Both the position numbers and the translations under genes were made by a program. Positions 42,118 to 52,200 of a stretch of DNA of 64,000 bases are shown here, one piece after another. A model generated the notes under the pieces. The model was given only the letters and a program-made list of their open reading frames with translations. It had not been told where the DNA came from and made no database searches. Each line of letters starts with the position of its first letter. The stretch's first letter is position 1. The stretch comes from Streptomyces kaniharaensis. GTDB taxonomy: Bacteria; Actinomycetota; Actinomycetes; Streptomycetales; Streptomycetaceae. The stretch lies in contig NZ_WBOF01000001.1 in NCBI RefSeq assembly GCF_009569385.1, forward strand, positions 1,994,001 to 2,058,000, written 5' to 3'.

Positions 42118-43377
42118 CTACGGCGCCCGTGGGGCGGTGCTGTGCACGGCCGGGCGGGCCGGGTGACCGGCGTCCGGGGCGGCGGCCGCGAAGGCCGTCC
42201 AGGCCGCGGCGGCACCCGCCAGCAGCAGGACGGTGGCGAGCACGACGGCGAGCAGCCGGCGGCGGCGCAGCAGGACCTGCCGGTCTCGGCGGTGGGCGGT
42301 GCCGGGGGCGGTGCGCTGGGCGCGGGACTCCGCGGCGTACGCGGCCAGCTCGTCCGCGGAGGGGCGGCGCAGACTGGTGTGGGTGTCCCGGGTGGAGTCC
42401 GGGACGGCGCCGGGCACCAGCGGGACGGCCGGGCCGCGGCGGCGCTTGTGGACGCCGGGCCCGGCGTCCACCTCGGCGTAGACGGCCTCGCCGGGGGTGA
42501 GCGCCTCCTCGGCCGGGGCGCGGCCCTGGGAGGGGACGGCGATCACCGGCAGGCCGGCCAGCGCGGGCAGCTGCTCGCGCAGCCGGGCGGCCAGTTCGGC
42601 GGCCCGCAGCCGGGAGGCGGGGGCCTTGGCCAGGCACTCGGAGATGATCCGCCACAGGCCGTCCGGCAGGCCGGGGATCGGCGGCACCTGCTCGGTGACG
42701 TGGCGGCGCAGCACGGCGCCGGTGTGGCCGCCGCCGAAGGGGGTGAAGCCGGCCAGCAGCTCGTAGAGCACCGTGGCGAGGGCGTAGATGTCGACGGCGG
42801 CGCGCGGCTCCAGGCCCTCGATGATCTCGGGGGCGAGGTAGTCGGGGGTGCCGATGATCCGGGTGGCCCGGGTGCGGCGCGGGGCGTCGACCAGGCGGGC
42901 CACGCCGAAGTCGGTGAGCTTGGCGCGCGGGGCGCCGCCGGGGCCGGGCGCGGCGGCGAGGTCGAGCAGGACGTTCTCCGGCTTGACGTCGCGGTGGACG
43001 ATGCCGGCCGCGTGCGCGGCGGCCAGGCCGTCGGCGACGTCGGCGATGATCGAGGCGGCGGTCTGCGGGGGCAGGGCGCCGTCGCGTTCGAGCCGGGAGC
43101 GCAGGTCGGTGCCCTGGACGAGTTCCATGACGAGGGCGAGGTCGCTGCCGTCGACGACCATGTCGCGGACGCCGACCACCCGGGGGTGGTCGAGGCTGGT
43201 CAGCGCGGCGCGTTCCTGCACGAAGCGGCCGACCAGCACCTGGTCGGAGGCCAGGTCCTCGCGCAGCAGCTTGACCGCCACCGGGCCGTCCGGTCCCTCA
43301 CCGCGCCAGACCGTCCCGGCCGAACCCCGGCCGATCACCTGGTGGACGGTGTACCGGCTGCCGATCTTGCGTGCCAA
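42118..43377 (-). CDS. pkaB: Membrane Ser/Thr protein kinase, PkaB type
   Basis: The protein has 419 residues. A TTG start at 43377 fits the GGAG five bases upstream. Kinase domain: glycine loop [13 protein letters not shown] Lys36 in VAVKLL, catalytic Asp130 in [14 protein letters not shown] in LTDFGVARL, and the activation segment [10 protein letters not shown] juxtamembrane stretch of about 100 residues leads to one transmembrane helix (about 375-398, [19 protein letters not shown]) and a very short outer tail without PASTA domains. The symbol follows the S. coelicolor pair pkaA/pkaB, which I recall at this locus next to prfB. Confidence 0.9.
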   Translation of the reverse strand: MARKIGSRYTVHQVIGRGSAGTVWRGEGPDGPVAVKLLREDLASDQVLVGRFVQERAALTSLDHPRVVGVRDMVVDGSDLALVMELVQGTDLRSRLERDGALPPQTAASIIADVADGLAAAHAAGIVHRDVKPENVLLDLAAAPGPGGAPRAKLTDFGVARLVDAPRRTRATRIIGTPDYLAPEIIEGLEPRAAVDIYALATVLYELLAGFTPFGGGHTGAVLRRHVTEQVPPIPGLPDGLWRIISECLAKAPASRLRAAELAARLREQLPALAGLPVIAVPSQGRAPAEEALTPGEAVYAEVDAGPGVHKRRRGPAVPLVPGAVPDSTRDTHTSLRRPSADELAAYAAESRAQRTAPGTAHRRDRQVLLRRRRLLAVVLATVLLLAGAAAAWTAFAAAAPDAGHPARPAVHSTAPRAP

Positions 43378-43595
43378 TGCTGCTCCGTGGGCGGCGCGGG
43401 AGCGCTCCGGGGGTTCCGGCGCGCTCGGTGGGGCGGGACAACAGCGACCAACCTACGCGCCCCGGCCCCCCTCGCGGGCCGCCTGACGGCCCTCGACCGG
43501 CACTCTCGGGCGAGAAATCTTCGAAATTGTCGACAAAGCGTCAATCCTGCATTCCGGGTGGCCGTCCGGGGAACGGACGGCCGCCCGGCGCGGCG

Positions 43596-45461
43596 TCACT
43601 TCTTCGCGCTGGCGAACATGCTGGTCACCCAGTCGCTCGCGGTGTGGTACCAGCTCTGCACGTTGTCCCAGTAGTGCGGCAGCGGCGTGAAGTTCCACAG
43701 CGCCACGGCGGCGACGGCCAGCACCAGCAGCACCATCAGGCAGCCCTTGAGGCAGCCGAGCCCCGGGATGTACATCCGGTTGCGGCTGCGCGGGCGGCGC
43801 TCGCGCGGCGGGGCCGGCTCACGGCGGGGCGGCGCGGGCTCGCGGCGAGGCGGTGCGGGCTCGCGGCGAGGCGGTGCGGGCGGCTCCTCGCGGCGCTGCG
43901 GGGGCTCCCGGCGCTGCGGCGCGGGCGGCTCGGCCCGGCGCGGCACCGGGGTGGGCGGGGGCGGCGGCGGGTAGCCGGCCTGCGACTGCCCGTAGCCGGC
44001 GGGGGCCTGCCGGTAACCGCCCGGCGGCTGCGGACGGCCGCCGCCCTGGGCCCCCTGCCCGACCTGGCCGCTCTGCCCGACCTGGAAGGGCGGCGGGGCG
44101 ACCGGCGGGCGCTGGGCGTAGCCGGGCGGCGGGGCCTGGCGGTAGCCGCCGGGGGGCTGCGGCTGGTAGCCCCCCGGCCCGTGCTGCCCCCCCTGTCCGG
44201 CCTGGAAGGGCGGCGGGGCGACCTGCGGGTCCTCGAAGTCCTCCGGCCCGAAGTAGCCGACCTGGGTCTGCTGGTTGCGGTCCCGGGCGGCGCGCAGCTG
44301 CGTCTGCCAGGGGTGCGGCGCCTGCTCCTGCGGCGGGCCGGGCGGGGGCGGGGGCACCGCGGTGGGCGGCATCACCCGGGTGCGGTCCGCGGCGCCGTAC
44401 GGGGCGGCCGGCGGCGGCTGGGTGCCCATCATCTGGGTCGCCGCGGCCGGGTCGTACTGCGGGCCGCCCTGGCCGGCCGGGAGCACCTGGGTGCGGTCCT
44501 CGCTCGCCGCCGGCGCGGCCGGGGCGGTGCCCGGCACCGACGCCGGCTGCGGGTCCGGCAGCAGCAGCGCGCCGACGGCGAGCGCCGCGTCCACCGCCGC
44601 CGGGGAGGCGTGCACGCCGACGCCGCCCGCGACCACCCGCAGCGCCTGCGCCAGCGAGGTGGCGCTCGGCCGCTGCGCGGGGTCCTTGCGCAGGCAGCGC
44701 TCGATCACCGTCCAGAGCGGCTCGGGCATGGTGCTGGGCCGCTGCGGCTCCTGCGCCATGTGCGCCTGGAGGATCGCGAGCGCGCCGTCGCCCTGGAACG
44801 GCTGGCGGCCGGTGACCAGCTCGTACAACATGATCCCGGCGCCGTACACGTCCACCGCGGAGGTCTGCGCCCGGCCTTCGGCGGACTCCGGGGCCACGTA
44901 GGCCGGGGTGCCGACGAACTCGTGGGTGCGGGTGATGCCCGGGGAGTCGGCGAGGCGGGCGATGCCGAAGTCGGTCAGCAGCGGGTGCATCTGCTCGGTG
45001 CCGTCCACCAGGGTGGAGGCGAGCAGGACGTTGGCCGGCTTGAGGTCGCGGTGGACGATCCCGTCCGCGTGGCTGGCCGCGAGCGCGTCCGCGACCTGGG
45101 CCATCAGGAGGGCGCCCGCGATCGGGCTGAACGGGCCGTTGGCGCGCAGGTAGTGGGCCAGGTCGGGGCCCTCGACGAGGTCCATCACCAGGGCCAGCAG
45201 CTCGCCCTCGACCACCAGGTCGCGGACCCGGACGATGTTGGGGTGGGTGAGCCGCAGCAGCAGGGCGCGCTCGCGCAGGAAGCGCATCACGACGTCCGGG
45301 TCGGCCGCCAGTTCCTCGCGCAGCACCTTGATCGCCACGAGCTGCCCGGGCTCGCTGCCGGGCAGCTCGACATCGGGGCGCACCCGACCGCGCCAGACGG
45401 TGCCGGTGGCCCCCCGTCCGAGGGTCTCCTCAAGCAGATACTTGCTGCCGACTGGCCGCAC
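43596..45461 (-). CDS. pkaA: Membrane Ser/Thr protein kinase, PkaA type
   Basis: The protein has 621 residues. The GTG at 45461 is chosen because GAGGA lies 8 bases before it; the GTG at 45470 would touch the site. Kinase motifs: LGRGATGTVW, Lys45 in VAIKVLREE, Asp139 in GIVHRDLKPAN, DFG in LTDFGIARL, GTPAYVAPESAEG. Residues about 300-555 are Pro/Gln/Gly-rich, with several RTQV/RTRV threonines of the type kinases phosphorylate and a threefold REPAPPR repeat encoded by 21-base DNA repeats (about 43813-43876). One transmembrane helix (CLKGCLMVLLVLAVAAVALW) lies near the end. The outer tail is about 30 residues. Confidence 0.9.
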   Translation of the reverse strand: MRPVGSKYLLEETLGRGATGTVWRGRVRPDVELPGSEPGQLVAIKVLREELAADPDVVMRFLRERALLLRLTHPNIVRVRDLVVEGELLALVMDLVEGPDLAHYLRANGPFSPIAGALLMAQVADALAASHADGIVHRDLKPANVLLASTLVDGTEQMHPLLTDFGIARLADSPGITRTHEFVGTPAYVAPESAEGRAQTSAVDVYGAGIMLYELVTGRQPFQGDGALAILQAHMAQEPQRPSTMPEPLWTVIERCLRKDPAQRPSATSLAQALRVVAGGVGVHASPAAVDAALAVGALLLPDPQPASVPGTAPAAPAASEDRTQVLPAGQGGPQYDPAAATQMMGTQPPPAAPYGAADRTRVMPPTAVPPPPPGPPQEQAPHPWQTQLRAARDRNQQTQVGYFGPEDFEDPQVAPPPFQAGQGGQHGPGGYQPQPPGGYRQAPPPGYAQRPPVAPPPFQVGQSGQVGQGAQGGGRPQPPGGYRQAPAGYGQSQAGYPPPPPPTPVPRRAEPPAPQRREPPQRREEPPAPPRREPAPPRREPAPPRREPAPPRERRPRSRNRMYIPGLGCLKGCLMVLLVLAVAAVALWNFTPLPHYWDNVQSWYHTASDWVTSMFASAKK

Positions 45462-45841
45462 CTGTCGCACTCCTCGCCGTGCCGCCCGCGCGGGGCGCTC
45501 CTCCGCCGGTGCGGTGAGCCTGCCGGGCCCCTGTTTGCGGCCACTCTAACGGTGCCGGTGCCCGTTTCAGAGGCGACCGGCAGGCCGTCTGCACGGTCTG
45601 GGGGACGGGTTGGGGGAGATCCCCTAGGGATGCGTCGAAGGGGCCTTCGGGGGCGCCGGTTGACCTGACTGTCCGTCGCCTCCAACATGGCGATGATCGC
45701 AAGATCGTCAAATCCGGTACGGTGCGCGGACCGTCCGTGACGGATGGCAGGATGGACACTCGCCACTCTTACAAGAGGGCCGCAGCCGCATGGCTGCAGC
45801 GGTACCAGGCTTCACATCAGCAGAAGGGACCCGCGGGCGAG
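45462..45841. other. Divergent region between pkaA and the FHA-FtsK gene
   Basis: No supported gene. Candidate rightward -10 boxes are TACGGT near 45718 and CAGGAT near 45747, neither with a good -35. An in-frame extension of the FHA-FtsK gene begins at ATG 45752 and cannot be excluded. Confidence 0.3.
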
Positions 45842-48652
45842 ATGCAGATCCGGCTGACCGTCCTCCGACCGCGCAGCGGCCCGACCGCCGCCGGCACCGC
45901 CATCCCCTACGTGGACGTACTGGTCACCGCGCCCGTCGGCACCACGCTCGGCGCCCTCGCCGGGGCCCTCGCCGGAGCCGTCGGCGTGCGCGGACCCCGG
46001 TCCGCCACCCACGTGCACCTCTATGCCGGGGCGCACCGCGTCGACGAGCACACCCTGCTCGGCCATCCCCCGCTGCTCGACGGCGCCGTGCTCAGCCTGA
46101 ACGAGCCCGACCCGACCGCCGACGACCCCGACGACGCCCCCGCGGCCGCCGAACTGCGCGTGGTCGGCGGGCCCGACGCCGGCGGCGTGCACCGGCTGCA
46201 CGGCCGGGAGATCCGGATCGGCCGCTCCGGCGAGGCCGACGTCCCGCTCGACGACCCGGACGTCTCCCGGCTGCACCTGTCCCTGCACCTCGCCGACGAC
46301 GGCCGGGTCGGCGTCCGCGACCTCGGCTCCACCAACGGCACCACCCTGGACGGCCGGATCGTCCCGCCCGGCCCCGCGGAAGAGGCCGTCCCGCTCGACC
46401 CCGGCGCGCTGGTGCGGATCGGCGAGTCCACCCTGCTGCTCGCCACCCCCGAGCCCGCCGCCGAGCCCGCCCGGGCCGCCCTGCCCGACGGCCACGGCCA
46501 CCTCCAGCTCTCCGCCCCCGGCCCGGTCCGGCCCGCGCCGCCCGTCGTCGAGCCGCCCGCCGCCCCCGAGCCCGCCACCGGCCGCAGAGGCGGGCTGCTC
46601 TCGCTGCGGCTCGGCCGCACCGCCGAACCGCCCGGCCAGGAGAGCGCCGAGCGCCACCACGCCGCCGTCCGGATCCGCCAGGCCGCCGCCCAGCGCGAGC
46701 GCTGGCCCGACCTCGCCACCCTGCTGCTCAACGCGATCGGCCCCGGCCCCCGGCTCTGGGAGCGCGGCCCCGGCCACCCCGACGCGCTCACCCTGCGGCT
46801 GGGCACCGCCGACCTCCCCGCCGGCCCCGGCACCACGCCCGGCACGCTGCTGCCCGCCGTCCCCGTCACCCTCGACCTGCAGACCGCCGGCAGCCTCGGC
46901 CTCTGCGGCCCGCGCGAGCGGCTGGACGCGCTCACCCGCGCCGTCGTCGCCCAGCTCGCCGCCCTGCACCCGCCGAGCGGCCTCAGCCTCGTCGTCGTCG
47001 ACGCCGACCCCGCGCGCAGCGCACAGGACCGCGCCGACACCTGGGCCTGGGCACTCTGGCTGCCCCACCTGCGCCCCACCGAGAGCCAGGACTGCCGCCT
47101 CCTGCTCGGCCTCGACGACGACCAGGCCACCGCCCGGCTCACCGAGCTCACCAGCCGGCTCAGCGGCCCGATCGGCCTCGGCGGCCACCCCGCCACCGTC
47201 GTCGTGGTCGACGGCCGCCCGGCCGCCGACGCCGCCCGGCAGGCGCTCGACCTGCTGCTGCGCCAGGGCCCGGCGGTCGGCATCTTCCCGATCTGCCTCG
47301 CCGAGCAGCCCGAACTGCTCCCCCGCGGCCTCGGCGCCACCGCCCTGATCACCGGCGAGGTCGGCACCCACCTCTCCCTCAACCGCCCCGGCGCCCGGGG
47401 CCGCGACAGCCTGCACGAGATCTCGCTGGACGCCGTCTCCGACGCCTGGGCCGAACGGCTGGCCCGCGTCCTCGCCCCGCTGCGCGAGGCCGCCCCCACC
47501 ACCCGCGGCCCGTTGCCCGACGCCCTGCGGCTGCTCGACCTGCTCCAGCTCGACACCGTCACCCCGGCCAAGCTGTCCGCCCGCTGGGACGCCCACGCCG
47601 GCGGCATCGGCGCCGCCACCGCACTGCTCGGCACCACCCGCGACGAGCTCTGCACGCTCGACCTCGCCGACCCCGAACTCACCCTCCCCTCCCCCGACCC
47701 GGGCGGCCCGCACCTGCTGATCGGCGGCGCGCGCGGCTCCGGCAAGACGGAGCTGCTGCGCACCCTGGTCGCCTCGCTCGCCGTCTCCGAGCGGCCCGAA
47801 CGGCTGGCCGTCACGATCATCGAGGGCCGGGCCACCGAGGAAGGGCTGGACGGCTGCACCGAGCTGCCGCACGTCACCGGGCGGGTCAACGCCGCCACCG
47901 ACCCGCGCCAGGCGCTGCTCACCGCGGAGGCCCTGGAGGACGAACTCGCGCTGCGCGAGCGGCTGTTCGACGGCCTGGACTTCGCCTCCTGGCACGCCGC
48001 CCGCATCCTGGACGCGGGCGTCGACGCCGACCGCCCACAGATGCCGGTGCCCGCCACCGTCGGAGCCGCATCGGCCCTGGCGCGCCGGGTCGTCCCGCAG
48101 CGCAGCGCTGAGGAACCCCGGCCGGGCGGCGCCCCCGCCGCTCCCGTCCCCGCCCGCCTGATCGTCGTCGTCGACGACTACGACGCCCTGCTCGCCCCCA
48201 CATCCCCGGCCGGCCGCCCTCTCGCCCGCGCCCTCGCAGCCGTCGCCCGCCGCGGCGGGCCGCTCGGCGTCCACCTCGCGGTCACCACCGGCCGGCCGGA
48301 GGACAGTGCCGGCACCGTGGTCGACGAGGCCGCCCTGCTCCGGATCGCCCTGCGCACCGAGGACCCGGCCGACTCCGACCTGCTGATCCACCTCGGCGAC
48401 GCCGCCGCCCTCCCCGAGGACACCCCCGGCCGCGGCTACCTGCGCCTGCCGGACGGCGGCGTGTCCGCCTTCCAGGCCGCCCGGATCAGCGGCCGCATCC
48501 CCCGCACCGCGACCCTGCGCCCGACCGTGGTCGCGATAGACCCGCTCCAGCTCGGCGCCCCGCCCGCCCGCCGCCCGGTCCGCGAACTCGGCAACGGCCC
48601 CACCGACCTCGCCCTCCTCGCCAGCGCCCTCCAACGCGCGGCCCGCTCGTAG
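45842..48652 (+). CDS. FHA domain-FtsK/SpoIIIE-type ATPase
   Basis: The protein has 936 residues from the ATG at 45842 (upstream in-frame starts exist at 45752 and earlier). Residues 1-90 look like a ubiquitin-like YukD-type fold (MQIRLTVLRPRSG). An FHA phosphothreonine-binding domain occupies about 100-190 (RIGRSGEADVPLDDPDVSRLH, LGSTNGTTLDG). A central region follows, then one FtsK-like ATPase core: Walker A IGGARGSGKTELLRTLVA (about 627-644) and Walker B-like LIVVVDDYDALLAP. The layout resembles EccC ATPases of type VII secretion, but no WXG100 or other ESX genes are nearby. The adjacent kinases suggest its FHA reads their phosphorylation marks (inference). Confidence 0.87.
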   Translation: MQIRLTVLRPRSGPTAAGTAIPYVDVLVTAPVGTTLGALAGALAGAVGVRGPRSATHVHLYAGAHRVDEHTLLGHPPLLDGAVLSLNEPDPTADDPDDAPAAAELRVVGGPDAGGVHRLHGREIRIGRSGEADVPLDDPDVSRLHLSLHLADDGRVGVRDLGSTNGTTLDGRIVPPGPAEEAVPLDPGALVRIGESTLLLATPEPAAEPARAALPDGHGHLQLSAPGPVRPAPPVVEPPAAPEPATGRRGGLLSLRLGRTAEPPGQESAERHHAAVRIRQAAAQRERWPDLATLLLNAIGPGPRLWERGPGHPDALTLRLGTADLPAGPGTTPGTLLPAVPVTLDLQTAGSLGLCGPRERLDALTRAVVAQLAALHPPSGLSLVVVDADPARSAQDRADTWAWALWLPHLRPTESQDCRLLLGLDDDQATARLTELTSRLSGPIGLGGHPATVVVVDGRPAADAARQALDLLLRQGPAVGIFPICLAEQPELLPRGLGATALITGEVGTHLSLNRPGARGRDSLHEISLDAVSDAWAERLARVLAPLREAAPTTRGPLPDALRLLDLLQLDTVTPAKLSARWDAHAGGIGAATALLGTTRDELCTLDLADPELTLPSPDPGGPHLLIGGARGSGKTELLRTLVASLAVSERPERLAVTIIEGRATEEGLDGCTELPHVTGRVNAATDPRQALLTAEALEDELALRERLFDGLDFASWHAARILDAGVDADRPQMPVPATVGAASALARRVVPQRSAEEPRPGGAPAAPVPARLIVVVDDYDALLAPTSPAGRPLARALAAVARRGGPLGVHLAVTTGRPEDSAGTVVDEAALLRIALRTEDPADSDLLIHLGDAAALPEDTPGRGYLRLPDGGVSAFQAARISGRIPRTATLRPTVVAIDPLQLGAPPARRPVRELGNGPTDLALLASALQRAARS

Positions 48653-48668
48653 AGCCCGGGGCAAAGAC

Positions 48669-48704
48669 CCGGGCGGCACGGCCGCTGTCGGCCGTGCCGC
48701 CCGG
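48669..48704 (+). terminator. Terminator after the FHA-FtsK gene
   Basis: A perfect 16-base-pair stem CCGGGCGGCACGGCCG/CGGCCGTGCCGCCCGG with a CTGT loop, starting 17 bases after the stop codon. Confidence 0.88.
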
Positions 48705-48758
48705 AAACACGCCGCCCGGCGGGTTTCTCAGCGGGAGTAGTGGTACCGAGCCTGGTGA

Positions 48759-49040
48759 ATCCCCGGCCTGCCCTCACCCCTGCACTCCCCGGCGGCGATC
48801 CTCCGTAGCCGTCTCCAACGCAAACTCCCACCCGCGCGTGAAGAAACCCCGCCGGCCGCCCACCCCGAGTGCGCCCGCTGCCACGATCCGGTGCCCCAAC
48901 CGGGAATCTGCCGCCCCTGCGCAGGACTTGGCAGCAGAACCCTCATGGTCGGCACGGGTGCCGCCGCCACCCCCAGCGGCGTCGCCCGCGCCCGCGCGGC
49001 CCTGCGCGGGCGCGCCCTCCCCGTGGTCCCCGGCTGCTGA
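48759..49040 (+). pseudogene. Remnant of a helix-turn-helix-type gene, C-terminal zinc-ribbon part only
   Basis: A frame of 93 codons with no ATG or GTG start runs from just after a TGA (48756-48758) to TGA 49038-49040. It reads ...SPLHSPAAILRSRLQRKLPP, a linker, then ECARCHDPVPQPGICRPCAG and a short tail. AAILRSRL plus a CxxC...CxxC ribbon is what I expect at the C-terminus of plasmid-type or conserved HTH proteins of streptomycetes. The N-terminal DNA-binding part is missing and the preceding bases do not continue it in any frame. It is probably a 5'-truncated relic. This explains part of the 600-base gap between two terminators. Confidence 0.45.
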
Positions 49041-49189
49041 TGCGCAGCCTCACCCTCCCGCAACTTCCCCCGCAGTCGCCAGGCTGATCCCCGGCCAGCA
49101 CCCGGGCCATGTCGACAACTCCACACCCCCGCCTGTCCGCGACCCGGCCGAAGTTCCCGATCGGTCCAACCTGTTGACAGCACGAACGC

Positions 49190-49224
49190 GGCGGGCCCGC
49201 GTCCGGGATGGACGCGGGCCCGCC
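49190..49224 (-). terminator. Terminator after NAD-glutamate dehydrogenase gene
   Basis: A perfect 15-base-pair stem GGCGGGCCCGCGTCC/GGACGCGGGCCCGCC with a GGGAT loop, 33 bases beyond the gdh stop. Confidence 0.88.
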
Positions 49225-49256
49225 GTTGAAGAGCCGTCGGCTGAGGAGCCGTCCGC

Positions 49257-52200
49257 TCAGCGCATCGAACCGGTGCGCAGCAGCGTGCGGATGACCCGCA
49301 TCGCGACCGAGAGGCTGGACAGCTCGTAGTTGTCCGAACCCCTTATGTCGTCGAGGGTGCTCTTGGCGCGGTTCAGCAGGGTGGCGTTGAGGTCCGCCCA
49401 GGCGTTGTAGCGCTCCTCCGGGGTGGCTCCCTCCGGGCCGCAGGCCAGGATGTCGGCGGTCAGCGCCGCGTGCGCCGCGAAGAGGTCCTCGCGGATCGCG
49501 GCCCGGGCCATCGACGACCAGCGGTCGGTCCGGGGCAGCTCGATGATGCGGTCGAGCAGGTGGGTGATCTGCAGGCGGTCGGCGAGGTCGTAGTAGAGCT
49601 CGGCGACGTCCGCGACGTCCTTGCCGGAGCGGTCCGCGACCTCGGTGATGTCCAGGGTCGGGAAGACCGAGGACAGGCCCGCGATCCGGGTGGCCAGCTC
49701 CTCCGGCACGCCCGCCGCGGCGAGCTCGCCGTAGACGGACTCGAACCAGGTCAGGTCCTCGCCGCGCAGCGGCTTGGGCAGCGAGCCCCAGACCTGGTTG
49801 ACCCGGTCGTGGAAGAACTCGATGGTGCCGGCGATGTCGAGCGGCTGGCGGCGGTTGTTGAGCATCCACCGGGTGGCGCGCTCGACCAGGCGCCGCGAGT
49901 GCAGCCGCATCTTGGTCTGGCCGCGGGCCGGGACCTTGTTGTCCAGGCCCTCGATCTCGGACCAGATCTCCTCCAGGCCGAACACGGCCCGCGCGGCGGT
50001 GTGCGTCCGGGCGATCTCCTCGTAGGTCGCGCCGGTCTCCTCCTTCAGGCGGAAGGCGAAGGTGCAGCCACCACGGTTGATCGTGTCGTTGACGATCAGC
50101 GTGGTGATGATCTCGCGGCGCAGCGCGTGGCTGTCGATCGCGTCGGCGAACCGGGCCCGCAGTGCGCTCGGGAAGTACTCGTGCAGCGCGGTGCGGAAGT
50201 ACGGGTCGTCGGGCAGGTCGGTGGCGAGCAGCTCGTCGGCCAGCGTGATCTTGGTGTACGCGAGCAGGACGGACAGCTCGGGCTGCGAGAGCCCGCGACC
50301 GTTCTGCTGGCGCTCGCGGATCTGGCGCTCGGTGGGCAGGAACTCCAGGGCCCGGTCGAGCTGGCCGGCCGCCTCCAGCCGGTTGATCATCCGCGAGTGG
50401 ACGTTGACCATGCTGTGCGCCTGGGCGACGGCGTTGGCCAGCACCACGTTCTGCGCGTAGTTGTTGCGCAGCACCAGGTGGCCGACCTCGTCGGTCATCT
50501 CGGCCAGCAGGACGTTGCGCTGCTTCACCGTCATGTCGCCCTCGGCGACGATCTGGTTGAGCAGGATCTTGATGTTGACCTCGTGGTCCGAGGTGTCCAC
50601 ACCGGCGGAGTTGTCGATCGCGTCGGTGTTGATCCAGCCACCGGTGGCCTCGGGGCCACCGGACGCGGCGTACTCGATCCGGCCGAGCTGGGTGCAGCCG
50701 AGGTTGCCGCCCTCGCCGATGACCCGGGCGCGGACCTGCTCGCCGTTGACGCGGATGGCGTCGTTGGCCTTGTCGCCGACCTCGGCGTTGGTCTCGGCCG
50801 AGGCCTTGACGTAGGTGCCGATGCCGCCGTTCCAGAACAGGTCGACCGGCGCCTGGAGGATCGCCTTCATCAGCTCGGCCGGGGTGACACGGGTCACCTC
50901 GATGCCGAGGGCGGCCCGGACCTGCGCGCTGAGCTGGATCGACTTGGCGCTGCGCGGGAACACGCCGCCGCCCGCCGAGATCAGCGACTTGTCGTAGTCG
51001 TCCCAGGAGCTGCGCGGCAGCTCGAAGAGGCGGCGGCGCTCGGCGTACGAGACGGCCGCGTCCGGGTTCGGGTCGAGGAAGATGTGGCGGTGGTCGAAGG
51101 CGGCGACCAGCCGGATGTGCTCGCTGAGCAGCATGCCGTTGCCGAAGACGTCGCCGGACATGTCGCCGATGCCGATGACGGTGAAGTCCTCGGTCTGGGT
51201 GTCGACGCCGAGCTCGCGGAAGTTGCGCTTGACCGACTCCCAGGCGCCGCGGGCGGTGATGCCCATGCCCTTGTGGTCGTAGCCGGCCGAGCCGCCGGAG
51301 GCGAACGCGTCGCCCAACCAGAAGCCGTACGACTCGGCGACGCCGTTGGCGATGTCGGAGAAGGTCGCGGTGCCCTTGTCGGCGGCGACGACGAGGTAGG
51401 TGTCGTCCTCGTCGTGGCGGACGACGTCGGCCGGGTGGACGACCTCGCCGCCGACTAGGTTGTCGGTGATGTCCAGCAGCGCCGAGATGAAGGTCTTGTA
51501 CGAGGAGACGCCCTCGGCCAGCCAGGCGTCGCGGTCCACCGACGGGTCCGGCAGCTGCTTGGCGACGAAGCCGCCCTTGGCGCCGACCGGCACGATGACG
51601 GTGTTCTTCACCATCTGCGCCTTGACGAGGCCGAGGATCTCGGTGCGGAAGTCCTCACGCCGGTCGGACCAGCGCAGACCGCCGCGGGCGACCTTGCCGA
51701 AGCGCAGGTGCACGCCCTCGACCTGCGGCGAGTAGACCCAGATCTCGAACGCCGGGCGCGGGGCCGGCAGGTCCGGGATGGCCTTCGGGTCGAACTTCAT
51801 CGACACGTAGGAGTGCCACGCGCCGGAGCCGTCGTGCTGGAAGAAGTTGGTCCGCAGGGTGGCCTTGATGAGGTGCAGGAAGGAGCGCAGGATGCGGTCC
51901 TCGTCCAGCGAGACGACCTCGTCCAGCGCGCCGGACAGCTCCTCCAGGATGGCGTCGGTCAGCTCGCCGGCGCCCTGCTGGTGGCTCGGGCTCAGCCGGG
52001 CCTCGAACAGGTTGACCAGCAGGCGGGTGGTGTGGGTGTTGTTGCGGAGCGCGTCCTCCATGTAGTCCTGGGAGAACGTGGAGCCCGCCTGGCGCTGGTA
52101 CTTGGCGTACGCGCGCAGCATCATCGCCTGCCGCCAGGTCAGCCCGGCGGTGAGCACCAGCTCGTTGAAGCCGTCGTTCTCGGCCTTGCCGGTCCAGGTG

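Noticed and set aside
43808..43880. CRISPR-like or minisatellite repeat
   Set aside because: The 21-base repeats are in frame and encode the REPAPPR repeats of the PkaA linker, so they are coding repeats without spacers.
45842..48652. Complete type VII secretion locus
   Set aside because: Only an EccC-like ATPase is present; no WXG100, EccB, EccD or mycosin genes flank it.
48694..49329. Plus-strand 211-codon frame between the FHA-FtsK gene and gdh
   Set aside because: Composition is low-complexity Pro/Arg with no domain, it runs through a terminator and into gdh; the zinc-ribbon text lies in a different frame.
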